From Microcaldota archaeon (GTDB taxonomy: Archaea; Micrarchaeota; Micrarchaeia; Micrarchaeales; Micrarchaeaceae): 64,000 bases of DNA. The position numbers were made by a program, and so were the translations under genes. Each line of letters opens with the position of its first letter. The stretch's first letter is position 1. Under the pieces are notes generated by a model that saw only the letters and a program-made list of their open reading frames with translations, was not told the DNA's origin and made no database searches. The DNA is taken from NCBI GenBank assembly GCA_021816885.1, contig JAKAWS010000004.1:1-64000 (forward strand), in the 5' to 3' direction. Of this stretch, positions 1 to 8,234 are shown piece after piece.

Positions 1-52
1 TGCCGCGATTAACCAACCGTGTATTATATATTTTCCAGTTTCTACTTTGTTT

Positions 53-106
53 CATACTAGTCGCCAAAACTAGTATGAACCTAGGGATTAAAACCCCTAG
101 GTTTTA
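53..106 (+). terminator. Two back-to-back perfect hairpins
   Basis: Positions 53-61 and 69-77 pair as a 9-bp stem (CATACTAGT with its complement) around a 7-nt loop. Immediately next, 78-86 and 95-103 pair as another 9-bp stem (AACCTAGGG with CCCTAGGTT), followed by TTTT at 102-105. The layout fits a terminator for a gene to the left of the window reading rightward, or a structured leader of the first secreted gene. Which of these it is cannot be decided from sequence. Confidence 0.45.
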
Positions 107-142
107 GTGGAATTATTGGACACAGTCACTTACCATTTACCA

Positions 143-150
143 TTATATAT
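143..150 (+). promoter_or_regulatory. TATA box of the first secreted paralog
   Basis: TTATATAT ends 21 nt before the ATG at 172, the normal archaeal spacing for a short or absent leader. The stretch after it (TCTGAAGCTACACAGG) is nearly repeated in front of the second paralog, so the promoter was duplicated with the gene. Confidence 0.5.
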
Positions 151-171
151 CTGAAGCTACACAGGTGGAGT

Positions 172-1149
172 ATGCAGAACTTGAAAAGGTATAATACCAA
201 CAGCATCATTGTCGCATCAGTGCTTTCATCCTCATTGGTGCTGAGTCCTTACTCTGCCTCGGCCATGCAAACAGGTAACATTGTGCCACCTAGGCTTGAA
301 AATGAGCATCATGTAACCTACAACGAGAACGGAAAGATACAAAAAGCGATTTTGCCGCGTGGACAAGGTTATGTATACAACAATTCTGTAAAGAAAAGCA
401 ACGGAATCGCCGGCCTCATAAGACTTGGGGGATTTGATGCCGTTGTCGGTCAGACTGAATGGAGTACAGATGCAAGTCCAATAATGGATATGAAAAGAAA
501 AAATGGAATAAGTCATTACACAGTACAACTCAACGCTGCTTTGGCAGCTAAGACCAATCTCGGAAAAACTGCCCATTTTTGGTTGCAGAATTTTGTTTCA
601 ACCAGCAGCGAAAGCGGCAAAGTTTATATAATTCCAGGATCGGAACTTTTCCAATACAATTCCCCGCCGCAGCGCGGCCCGGTAAAGATAACTTACACGA
701 TTAAAGGGAATGGCAAAGGCCAGAATACATACATGTATAACGATTTTAATGATGCATCGGGTCCCCATATCTCTCTTGAGATGCAACTAACGATGACAGA
801 GAAGATTGATAATGGGAAACTGCGGATCAACTTCTACTTCGATGGCAAAAGGTTCGACAAGGTAACAATCGGTAATAGGGGCAGTTTCCTCTCAGCAAAG
901 TTTTATGCACCCAAACAAATCCCTATAGAATTCGGAATTGTAGGATTCGACAACGGAGAGGCCGCCATATTTACCAAGCAGTATCAAAGAACTGAGCTAG
1001 AAATCAAGCAATTAAGTGGAAACAAATGGACACCGCTGGATATATCGACTAACGGCAAAAATGTTAGCGCAGAGACATCTAATTTAAGGTACAAGATAAG
1101 AAATGGCCACATGGCTGAAGCAATGATTCAGCCACAGAAAGCAAAATAA
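172..1149 (+). CDS. Secreted protein of unknown function, tandem paralog 1
   Basis: 325 residues. The N-terminus is a signal peptide: basic start (MQNLKRYN), hydrophobic core at about residues 12-26, and a likely cut after SASA near residue 31. The mature part is soluble, rich in beta-prone stretches, and has no motif I recognise. It is a close paralog of the next gene; the last ~90 residues are almost identical and share long exact DNA stretches. A GGTGGAG ribosome site precedes the ATG. The function is unknown; an exported or surface role is inferred only from the signal peptide. Confidence 0.75.
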   Translation: MQNLKRYNTNSIIVASVLSSSLVLSPYSASAMQTGNIVPPRLENEHHVTYNENGKIQKAILPRGQGYVYNNSVKKSNGIAGLIRLGGFDAVVGQTEWSTDASPIMDMKRKNGISHYTVQLNAALAAKTNLGKTAHFWLQNFVSTSSESGKVYIIPGSELFQYNSPPQRGPVKITYTIKGNGKGQNTYMYNDFNDASGPHISLEMQLTMTEKIDNGKLRINFYFDGKRFDKVTIGNRGSFLSAKFYAPKQIPIEFGIVGFDNGEAAIFTKQYQRTELEIKQLSGNKWTPLDISTNGKNVSAETSNLRYKIRNGHMAEAMIQPQKAK

Positions 1150-1175
1150 ACGGATGATGATATACTCTAATTACT

Positions 1176-1184
1176 ATTATATAT
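1176..1184 (+). promoter_or_regulatory. TATA box of the second secreted paralog
   Basis: ATTATATAT lies about 22-30 nt before the ATG at 1206 and is followed by a copy of the first paralog's leader (TCTAAAGCTGCGCAAG). Each paralog therefore seems to have its own promoter rather than sharing an operon. Confidence 0.45.
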
Positions 1185-1205
1185 CTAAAGCTGCGCAAGT
1201 AAAGC

Positions 1206-2195
1206 ATGTGGAGCAAGAAAAGGTTTAACGCAAACAACATCCTTGCCGTAGCTGCGCTTTCATCCGCATTTATGCTAAGTTCTTGTCAAGTTTTAGTTAG
1301 ACAAATTGATAATAACATACCAGCTCATCTTGAAAACAAACAATATGTAACCTACAAAGAGGGCGGAAAGATAAAAGAAACGATTTTGCCGCGTGGAGAA
1401 GGTTATGTATACAACAATTCTGTAAAGAAAAGCAACGGAATCGCCGGCCTTATACGACTTGGCAGGTTTGACACTAGAATTGGTCAGACAGAATGGAGCA
1501 CAGATGTAAGTCCGATCATAGACATGAAAAGAAAGAATGGAATAAGCCTTTATACTGTGCAATTCAACGCCGCTCTGGTAGCCAAAACTGATCTCGGAAA
1601 AACAGCCAATTTTTGGTTGCAGGATTTGGTTTCAATCGGTAGCAAAAATGAAAAAGTCTATATAGCTCCAGGATCAGAACTTTTTCAGTACAATTCTTCA
1701 CAGACAGATCCCATGAAGATAACTTATACTATTAAAGGGAACGGTAAAATTGCATCTATGCCCAATTATGACGCAAACTCGTACATATATAATGATTTTA
1801 AGGATGCATCAGGTCCTTATGCTTCTCTAGTCTTGCAACTAAGACTGACGGAAAAAATTGATATGGGCGAACTGCAGATTAACTTTTACTTCAATGGCAA
1901 AAAGTTCGACAAGGTAACAATCGGTAATAAGGGCAGTTTCCTCTCAGCAAAGTTTGATGCATCCAAGCGTACCCCTATAGAATTCGGAATTGTAGGCTTC
2001 AGAAACGGAGAGGCTGCCATATTTACCAAGCAGTATCAAAGAACTGAGCTAGAAATCAAGCAATTAAGCGGAAACAAATGGACACCGCTGGATATATCGA
2101 CTAATGGTAAAAATATTTGTGCAGAAACATCTAATTTGAGGTATATAATAAGAAATGGCCATACGGCAGAGGCTATGCTTAGGCCACAAAAATAA
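1206..2195 (+). CDS. Secreted, possibly lipid-anchored protein, tandem paralog 2
   Basis: 329 residues and homologous over its length to the preceding gene, with a short internal insertion near residue 180 (ASMPNYDANS). The N-terminus differs: the hydrophobic core ends in LSSC at about residues 24-27, which resembles a lipobox, so this copy may be a membrane-anchored lipoprotein while its neighbour is released. Its own TATA box lies upstream. I recognise no enzymatic motif. The near-identical 3' parts of the two genes suggest recent duplication or gene conversion. Confidence 0.73.
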   Translation: MWSKKRFNANNILAVAALSSAFMLSSCQVLVRQIDNNIPAHLENKQYVTYKEGGKIKETILPRGEGYVYNNSVKKSNGIAGLIRLGRFDTRIGQTEWSTDVSPIIDMKRKNGISLYTVQFNAALVAKTDLGKTANFWLQDLVSIGSKNEKVYIAPGSELFQYNSSQTDPMKITYTIKGNGKIASMPNYDANSYIYNDFKDASGPYASLVLQLRLTEKIDMGELQINFYFNGKKFDKVTIGNKGSFLSAKFDASKRTPIEFGIVGFRNGEAAIFTKQYQRTELEIKQLSGNKWTPLDISTNGKNICAETSNLRYIIRNGHTAEAMLRPQK

Positions 2196-2976
2196 ACTAA
2201 ACATTACAGCCTAATTTCTTTGTTAGACTACCTATGGCTGTCTGTGCTGAGCATCAAATTTCGAAATGCGCTCTTTCTATTACCAATACCATATTAGTTT
2301 TTCTAAATACTATTTAGTATATAGTTTATTTGCGTTCTTTTGCTTACTACAGCGCGTATTTTTGGGTTCTATGATTTATATGCAAGATATCTAAATTAGC
2401 GCAGGAAGGCCTATTTCTACAACGAATTTTTCTCTCAGAACTGTCCAAAATGGAACTATACTGGCAAAAAGCCGGAAAGCTAATTAATTTCATATATATG
2501 GTAATGGAACATTTAAATTCCATTTTTTTGATAAGAAAATGACCCTCTGAGAAAAACCAGATCTTTTTTATCTTGCTTTTCAAATAATGGGGATGGTCTA
2601 ACCAGAAAGCCACTTTTTCCATAATTCTGAAAATAAACTCTTTTCTGAACAAATATTTTATTTCAATGTTATGGAATTGGTAACTTACTGTACTTATACG
2701 CAAATATTTCCAATTATATGAAAAATAAATTATGGAAATTGACATATGTATAATAAATCTAAGATATACTTAGAGTTTCTAAGATAGTAATAGAAAATTT
2801 TAGTATTACCTTAAAATTGATTTTGCCGCTTGACTTTTCCCTTTTTTGCGGTTCTTAGGACATTCTAATCAGTTATGTTACCTCCACTCATCTTGATCAA
2901 AACTAAATCTTTCAGATAAACACTAAATTAGTATGAAAAAGGAACATTAATATACCGTGCAACTGCATCCCTACTA
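2196..2976. other. A+T-rich gap with no convincing gene
   Basis: About 780 bases, very A+T-rich. One 132-codon frame on the minus strand (2347-2745) has low-complexity composition, no ribosome site and no recognisable domain, so I do not call it. I see no tRNA, repeat array or insertion-sequence end. The right edge holds the promoter of the next gene. Confidence 0.5.
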
Positions 2977-2990
2977 ACGTTTATAAACGT
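2977..2990 (+). promoter_or_regulatory. Palindromic TATA-box promoter
   Basis: ACGTTTATAAACGT is a perfect 14-bp palindrome whose centre (TTTATAAA) is a good archaeal TATA box. Its centre is about 37 nt before the GTG start at 3021, predicting transcription start near 3010. The symmetry could let a dimeric repressor cover the TATA box; that is inference. Confidence 0.5.
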
Positions 2991-3020
2991 GTCAATTGAG
3001 AAATACAATCAGGTTTTACA

Positions 3021-4154
3021 GTGACCGATAAATCCAATAAATCTATTTTAGATTCTCAGATGATTACAGAGATTAACTCTAAAGGAGAGCATGTATTAGA
3101 CCTTGTTAAATCCAAAGGATTTTACAAAAAGCTCACTAATTACGAGCCAGAGCTTTCTGATGGGAAGGTTACATACGGAGAAGGTTACCCGATAACTGCC
3201 TTCGAGAAATTCTTAGGCTATTATGATAAGGTGATGAACATAGCGCATGCACCATCTATATCTATGACTACCGATTTCAGTTTGGCAAAATGTGTTTGTA
3301 AATATAGTAAAAAAGGAAGAGATGTTTTTTTCCTTGATGGCGAAACTAACGAGACTTATACAAAAAGAATGGAAAAGGCACTAACTGCATTTAAATCTAT
3401 TACAGGTATTGGCGGTTCGTTTGAGTTAAGTATTAACCGCATCAAAAAATATAAAAAGGCAAAAGGGCTTGGCGAATCCGCAGCAGTTGCAAGCGCAGCA
3501 TCAAGAGCGATCATATCCAATGTTTTCGGCAGCGAGGCGAGCAAAGATAACTCATTTGTTTCTAGATTTGCAAGACTTGCTTCTGGATCAGGAACAAGGT
3601 CCGCTATAAATGGAATATCGGTCTGGGTTTCTTATCCAAAAATAAAAGAGGAAGATTGTAGAGGCTATGGCCCCATATTGAAAGGAGACTTATATTTTGC
3701 CACATTTCCAGATTTCCATAACATAAAGACTATGGACGCGCATGGAGTAGCCTCTTCCTCACCCTTCTATCCAATTTGGATTAAAGATAAATTTGATAGA
3801 ATAGCAAAGATCCTTAATTCAGATACCAATATTGAAAATTTGATTAAACAAGGACAAGAAGACACTTTTTATCTTCGTTCTTTGCTTATCTCTGGTGGGA
3901 TTATTGTAGATACCGAAAAAAGTGTAAAGTTAATCAATAACGTAAAAGAATTCCAAAGAGATGGGAGATCCGTGTATCTGACCGCCGACACTGGTCCTTC
4001 TATAACAGTACTCTCGCCAAGCAAAAAAGAACTGAACAACTTTGTATCTCAGCAGAGTTATATTGCAATCCACGGCAAGCGGCCACCTGATGTAAATTAT
4101 TCTATGGGAAAATCTGAACTAAAGAAGGCTGAAGAACTCTTCAAGCAATCCTAG
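3021..4154 (+). CDS. Mevalonate 3,5-bisphosphate decarboxylase (GHMP/MDD family)
   Basis: 377 residues, GTG start. Diphosphomevalonate-decarboxylase fold of the GHMP superfamily, predicted to decarboxylate mevalonate 3,5-bisphosphate to isopentenyl phosphate as in Thermoplasma. The ATP-binding loop is GLGESAA at 149-155, a second conserved segment is ASGSGTRSA at 187-195, and the catalytic Asp is kept at about 323 (ADTGPS). Lys63 (EKFLGYYD) aligns with the active-site Lys of classical MDD. An N-terminal extension of about 50 residues is unusual for MDD. The next two genes look like the two kinases that would make its substrate. It converges with them, overlapping 3' ends by 14 nt. A classical diphosphomevalonate decarboxylase is the main alternative. 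Confidence 0.75.
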   Translation: MTDKSNKSILDSQMITEINSKGEHVLDLVKSKGFYKKLTNYEPELSDGKVTYGEGYPITAFEKFLGYYDKVMNIAHAPSISMTTDFSLAKCVCKYSKKGRDVFFLDGETNETYTKRMEKALTAFKSITGIGGSFELSINRIKKYKKAKGLGESAAVASAASRAIISNVFGSEASKDNSFVSRFARLASGSGTRSAINGISVWVSYPKIKEEDCRGYGPILKGDLYFATFPDFHNIKTMDAHGVASSSPFYPIWIKDKFDRIAKILNSDTNIENLIKQGQEDTFYLRSLLISGGIIVDTEKSVKLINNVKEFQRDGRSVYLTADTGPSITVLSPSKKELNNFVSQQSYIAIHGKRPPDVNYSMGKSELKKAEELFKQS

Positions 4155-4755
4155 TTGCAATGAACTCTGTTATCTCTGTTTTTGTTTTTTGATAATTAAG
4201 ATTGTCAAAAACCGTAATCCCGGCTTTTCTGCATGCAAAAAGCGCATCTTTCGCCATTATCCTATAATCACTAATGTGTTCTGCAAGCCTATCACCGGAT
4301 TGGCCAGGATGTGTATATTGGTCTCTTTCAAGGAGCATTCTCTTATGCACCTCTTGATCTGAAACTTGGATATAAAGAGAAATAACTTCATCATTACTCA
4401 ATGTGGTTAGTTGTTCCGGTATGAAGTATAAAGTTTCAAACACAAGGCTTTCCTTATTCTTAATGGCTCTTTCTATTACTGCATTTGTTCCTTTTGAGAG
4501 TATAGCTCCCTGTTCTTTGTAGCCCCTGAGTATGTTTTCCGGCGTTTTTTCACCAAATCTTTGCCATGCATCATACACGCTTGTATTAAGCACACCCTCC
4601 TTGTCCATTCCTGTTCCTCTAACAAATTCTCTGACATAATCCATTGAAAGCATTATATCCATATTGAATGTCCTTAGAAGATGACCGGATATACTGGTCT
4701 TTCCGACTCCTGGAATTCCTCCTACAACCATTATCTTGTGTGTCACTTTTATCAC
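4141..4755 (-). CDS. Mevalonate-3-phosphate 5-kinase (P-loop kinase)
   Basis: 204 residues, GTG start. P-loop GGIPGVGKTS at residues 12-21, followed by a kinase pattern like the 2-phosphoglycerate-kinase family, with an acidic DYVREF stretch near 39 and a lid-like basic region (KRMLLERDQ) near 137. In Thermoplasma acidophilum the mevalonate-3-phosphate 5-kinase belongs to this family, and placement between a 3-kinase and a bisphosphate decarboxylase supports that assignment. Its GTG overlaps the TAG of the upstream 3-kinase gene by one base, so the two are probably translationally coupled. Alone, the sequence would only justify 'P-loop kinase'. Confidence 0.68.
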   Translation of the reverse strand: MIKVTHKIMVVGGIPGVGKTSISGHLLRTFNMDIMLSMDYVREFVRGTGMDKEGVLNTSVYDAWQRFGEKTPENILRGYKEQGAILSKGTNAVIERAIKNKESLVFETLYFIPEQLTTLSNDEVISLYIQVSDQEVHKRMLLERDQYTHPGQSGDRLAEHISDYRIMAKDALFACRKAGITVFDNLNYQKTKTEITEFIATRIA

Positions 4756-5720
4756 TATTCAATACTGATTACCTGAGCTCCAGACGCAACCTTGTATTCT
4801 ACAGGGTTTTGCCCTTTTCCTCTAAGCAATTCCAGAACCTTTTCCGCTTCCGGATCCCAGCTAAATGCATTAATGACCTTACCTCCGCCTGCAGTCCAGT
4901 AAACAGAAAGGTTGTCTTCCCTGCGTATATCTTCTATGGCTATTACTGCTTCCATCATCTCTTTTCTTCTTGGGCGTAAACCGCCATTCTCTATTAAGTA
5001 ATGGGCATTTGCGCAATTCTCTTCTGCATTTGCAAATACACGTTTCCAATCTTTTTGCGTTAGTCCTTCTTCTACTTCTCTTCTCCAGTAAGGTATTTTA
5101 TCAACACGCATCTGCCAAAAGGGGCTAACCTTGCATACGTCAAAAATCTGTTGTGCCGAAACTCTTGATTCATAATCAAATCCCATTGCGAATATTCTAA
5201 TGCCAGCAAGTTCTTGCTCCGAAGCGATCTGTCTTCCGAACGGTTCTCCCTCACTTACAATATACTGGTTCATTCCGCCAAAAACAGACCTACCAGCGCT
5301 TTCGGAGATTTGATTACCTAGCTGAGCCAACCTACCTAATGAAAAATTGGTGCCAAAAAGTCTATTAAGTCCGACAACGAGAGCTGCTGCGCCAGAATCG
5401 CTAGATCCTGAATAAATATTCGTATTAATCGACTCTATCCTAAGTGCTATTCCGCTTTTTCCACTTTCGTTAGCAAATACTTCAACTACTCTATTAATAT
5501 CCAATTCTCTCCTTGCATCTACACGCTGTCCTTCAAGCAAGAAAATTGTTTTATCTCGGCTACTATCGACAATGATTGTGGTTTGGCTTTTTGTTTCTCC
5601 TTTGAGGTCAGTTACAGCGAGCCCTGCAGTATCATGCAGTGGTATTCTCTTATCGTTCACGGACGCAACAAAAATAATCGGTATTGTGGGATATGCTACC
5701 GATACAACCTTGCTTTTCAT
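4755..5720 (-). CDS. Mevalonate 3-kinase (decarboxylase-like GHMP kinase)
   Basis: 321 residues from the ATG at 5720; an in-frame extension to 5768 is rejected because a TATA box lies inside it. It has the GHMP/MDD fold with ATP loop GSSDSGAA (105-112) and SESAGR with Glu140 and Arg144. Two residues needed for decarboxylation are replaced: the active-site Lys by Phe17, and the catalytic Asp by Thr276 (WTAGGG). Thermoplasma mevalonate 3-kinase has Leu and Thr at these places, so phosphorylation of the mevalonate 3-OH without decarboxylation is predicted. First gene of a two-gene operon with the 5-kinase. Confidence 0.8.
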   Translation of the reverse strand: MKSKVVSVAYPTIPIIFVASVNDKRIPLHDTAGLAVTDLKGETKSQTTIIVDSSRDKTIFLLEGQRVDARRELDINRVVEVFANESGKSGIALRIESINTNIYSGSSDSGAAALVVGLNRLFGTNFSLGRLAQLGNQISESAGRSVFGGMNQYIVSEGEPFGRQIASEQELAGIRIFAMGFDYESRVSAQQIFDVCKVSPFWQMRVDKIPYWRREVEEGLTQKDWKRVFANAEENCANAHYLIENGGLRPRRKEMMEAVIAIEDIRREDNLSVYWTAGGGKVINAFSWDPEAEKVLELLRGKGQNPVEYKVASGAQVISIE

Positions 5721-5746
5721 ACAACCATAGGTAGTGACGCTCTTTG

Positions 5747-5758
5747 AAATATATAAAC
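5747..5758 (-). promoter_or_regulatory. TATA box of the mevalonate 3-kinase operon
   Basis: Read on the minus strand this is GTTTATATATTT, centred about 33 nt before the ATG at 5720. It implies a leader of only a few bases and fixes the start codon at 5720 rather than 5768. Confidence 0.6.
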
Positions 5759-5759
5759 T

Positions 5760-6500
5760 TTGTCCCAAGCAATTTTGCAGTGTAGAAAATCTAATATCTT
5801 ACTTCTAAAATCTGCACCTAAACTATAGTATCTAAAGTTGATTTTTAGATGTCCCTTCATGCATCTATCTCGTTAAGAGACCCCCAAATTTCCGATTATT
5901 AACTTCCTTTCCTATAATTTATGATTTGATTTCATTCTGTTGTGTTAGCTACGTCATCTATATACGTATGTTTCGGCAGAATTGCAGTGCAAAATTTTAT
6001 GCGCTATGCTGCCGTTGATGAAATAGTAAGGATAGGGTATTATTTTCTACATCAGGATAAAATTTATCTACGTTCTGAAGGGTGGTCAGGTTTCTTTTAC
6101 CCCCGAATCGCCCACTACTCTAAAATGTAATGCAACTTCCACTACTAAAAACTTTCCGTAAGATTATAAATCTATTTTTTCCAACACAAAACGGCGATCA
6201 TGTTAGAACAAGTTGGAAAACGACCCAGACATTTTGGACAATCTGCGCAAAACTGCAAAATGAAAAGAGAAGATACGATAAGCAGCATATAAGCAGCATT
6301 ATACCTATTAAGTAGAGAAAAAGTGCCAAAACTGTACGGAAATAATCGATGTCGGGATCCGTAATTTACAGCTGGATTCACAGATTGGAGGAGGAGAGGA
6401 TATTTTAGATAAACTAGTGAGCAGCAGCTCGCAAAAATTACAAAAACCACGAAAAAGAAATTCACCATCATGTTGATGAAAACAATCTAAAGGCGATAGA
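5760..6500. other. A+T-rich gap with no convincing gene
   Basis: About 740 bases. Short frames occur on both strands (5942-6130, 6130-6315, 6172-6471), but they overlap one another, lack ribosome sites and encode unstructured low-complexity peptides. I see no RNA gene or repeat. With the small genes that follow it looks like decayed or acquired DNA. Confidence 0.45.
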
Positions 6501-6725
6501 ATGGACAACACCAGAATAATGATGAAATACGAACTTGGGGACAACAGAGAGTTAAATAGAGACGTTAATAACGCTCTTAATGAAGCTCGTCAGGATGAGC
6601 ACAAAAAGGATATGATAAAAATAATAAGAATGGAAAACCCATATTCAGATAACGACATAACAGAGAATTTATTGCGAAAAGCGTATACACATGCGCTTGA
6701 GGATGTTTTACGGACGATAGAATAA
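6501..6725 (+). CDS. Small orphan protein, 74 residues
   Basis: A charged, probably all-helical protein (MDNTRIMMKYELGD start; ends VLRTIE) with no motif I recognise. An AAAGGCGATAG stretch before the ATG could serve as ribosome site. It lies alone in an A+T-rich zone beside another small orphan gene, with no functional context. It is called on coding-like composition and ribosome site only, so it could be spurious. Confidence 0.42.
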   Translation: MDNTRIMMKYELGDNRELNRDVNNALNEARQDEHKKDMIKIIRMENPYSDNDITENLLRKAYTHALEDVLRTIE

Positions 6726-6832
6726 ACAACAACTCAAAACATTTAGAAAAAGTTTTATCAAAAAAAGTTTGGGATTTTTTAGATAATACCACCGCCAAAA
6801 ACCCTTTTATATGAAAACAGCCGTAATATAAT

Positions 6833-7060
6833 TTGATGATAATGAAGAATTATATACATGGAACTGTGAGCGCTTCGCAAGGCCGTGACATTGAAAAAAA
6901 ACACCGTGATGATATTGGTACTTGTTTAATCAGGAGACACGAGCGTTGGCTACGAACTGGCACTCATGAACAAAAATCGTACGCTGCCGAGTGGCTTGAA
7001 GTGCACCAGGCAAACGAAGCCAAGAAAGCAATGATAATGAATAAACTTCTAAGAATGTAA
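6833..7060 (+). CDS. Small orphan protein, 75 residues
   Basis: A basic, helical protein with HERWLRTGTHEQKSYAAEWLEVH in the middle and a Lys-rich end. A TATA-like CTTTTATATG sits 20-30 nt upstream of the ATG, so the message may be leaderless. The start could instead be the ATG at 6842. I do not recognise a family. The helical charged pattern would suit a small nucleic-acid-binding or antitoxin-like protein, but nothing specific supports that. Confidence 0.42.
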   Translation: MMIMKNYIHGTVSASQGRDIEKKHRDDIGTCLIRRHERWLRTGTHEQKSYAAEWLEVHQANEAKKAMIMNKLLRM

Positions 7061-7149
7061 TGTCTATAATAACAATGACAACGCCAAGATTCGGAAGCTC
7101 AAACAAACCATTGGCCACAGCACAAACTTCATATCTGGTTTGGAGGAGA

Positions 7150-7488
7150 TCATTTATCGTCAAACAGGCTGTGCACATCCATCCCTCTTGCGCGGTTTGT
7201 CGCGTTTTCAGTCATGGCTCTAAGCCTAAGGACCTTACCTAACGTATTAAGAGGGCTATATCTAGATTCCTTTTTGGATATAATCACTTTATCTTCCTTT
7301 CTGCTAAGCATGGTGTGGAAATCCTCAAAGCCAGGCGTGTTTGCAATCTCGTTGCTAACAATCTCCAAAAGAATCTTTCCGTTGATATCGTCCGGCACTC
7401 TTAACCTTACAAAAGCCATGTGTTTACCGTCGACCGTTGATATACGTTCCTCCACTTTTTCGTTTTCTACTATATGGTATACTCTCAT
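7150..7488 (-). CDS. Conserved-looking hypothetical protein, 112 residues
   Basis: Start at 7488 (MRVYHIVENEKVEER) is preferred over the longer frame from 7566 because AAGGTGT precedes it and a TATA-like TTTAAATA lies about 40 nt upstream, inside the longer version. The sequence alternates strands and helices (KHMAFVRLRVPDDINGKIL), is charged and soluble, and ends in a basic helix (RLRAMTENATNRAR). No family recognised. It lies downstream of the tRNA-binding protein on the same strand but with its own promoter. Confidence 0.6.
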   Translation of the reverse strand: MRVYHIVENEKVEERISTVDGKHMAFVRLRVPDDINGKILLEIVSNEIANTPGFEDFHTMLSRKEDKVIISKKESRYSPLNTLGKVLRLRAMTENATNRARGMDVHSLFDDK

Positions 7489-7567
7489 ATTGACACCTTG
7501 ACAAAGAAAGGTTCTAACAGTGTGATATTTAAACATGTTGAGGACATAGGTCATAAAGCCAAACACG

Positions 7568-8053
7568 TTAATGTACTCTGCTTCCTTCCTTTATCTCCTT
7601 ATCTGGTGTGAGAACGGCAATCTGATTTCCGCTTTCCGCCGCAAGCAACATTCCATTTGATTCTATTCCTGCTATGTTTCTAGGCTTTAGATTTGCGACT
7701 ATGACTATCTCCTTTCCGACGAGCTCTTCCTTAGTGTAATAGTCCCCAATCCCTGCGACTATACTTCTGTGTCCGAGTTCTCCGACGTCTAGTTTTATAT
7801 GGTACATGTGTTTTCTTGATCCTTTATGATCTTCTATGGATATTATACGAGCTATCCTCAGATCCACCTTTTCGAATGTGTCAAAATCTAGATACTCTCT
7901 ATCCGCCTCTGAACCCACATCGTCGTATTTTATGCCGTCAGACTGATTCGGGATTATATCATTTTCCGCAGAATGTGTTAGTCTCTCATCCTTGCTCATT
8001 CTCTCGGCTTCCTCTGAGTCCATTTGCTCTATTAAATTGTCTATGTTCTCCAC
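7568..8053 (-). CDS. tRNA-binding OB-fold protein, MetRS beta-subunit-like
   Basis: 161 residues, probable GTG start. The last ~105 residues (from YLDFDTFEKVDLRIARI, about 54) are the EMAP/Arc1p/CsaA-type OB fold that binds the elbow of tRNA: DLRIARI, GHRSIVAGIGDYY, the NLKPRNIAGIESNGMLLAA core. In archaea such a domain is often a free beta subunit of methionyl-tRNA synthetase rather than fused to MetRS, which is the likeliest role. The first ~50 residues are acidic and probably disordered, so the true start may lie further in. No MetRS catalytic gene is in the window. Confidence 0.78.
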   Translation of the reverse strand: MENIDNLIEQMDSEEAERMSKDERLTHSAENDIIPNQSDGIKYDDVGSEADREYLDFDTFEKVDLRIARIISIEDHKGSRKHMYHIKLDVGELGHRSIVAGIGDYYTKEELVGKEIVIVANLKPRNIAGIESNGMLLAAESGNQIAVLTPDKEIKEGSRVH

Positions 8054-8234
8054 AAAATCAACGCTTATCCTGTTCTAGTAACAGAGGATCTTAAAAATCT
8101 TTAAATCTTCGCACCCCTATAACGCAGAAATCCATTCTTTTTTTCATTTGATAAAAGCAATTGTGGCGGAAACTGTTGACGATCGGATTGTGCGTGTATA
8201 GAGGAGATATCACCTAGAGGGAAATAGCGCACGT

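Larger units (their letters stand above)
130..2195 (+). repeat. Tandem gene duplication including promoters
   Basis: Two direct copies of promoter plus gene, about 1.03 kb apart. Similarity starts at the TATA box and is strongest in the 3' third (around 900-1140 compared with 1910-2190), where long runs are identical, while the signal-peptide region and the middle have diverged. Confidence 0.7.

Noticed and set aside
2347-2745. 132-codon minus-strand frame
   Set aside because: A+T-driven composition, no ribosome site, no domain, and no neighbour on that strand.
5721-5768. Longer N-terminus for mevalonate 3-kinase
   Set aside because: A TATA box lies inside it, and the shorter start aligns with the known Thermoplasma enzyme.
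5942-6471. Several short frames on both strands
   Set aside because: They overlap each other, have no ribosome sites and no family resemblance.
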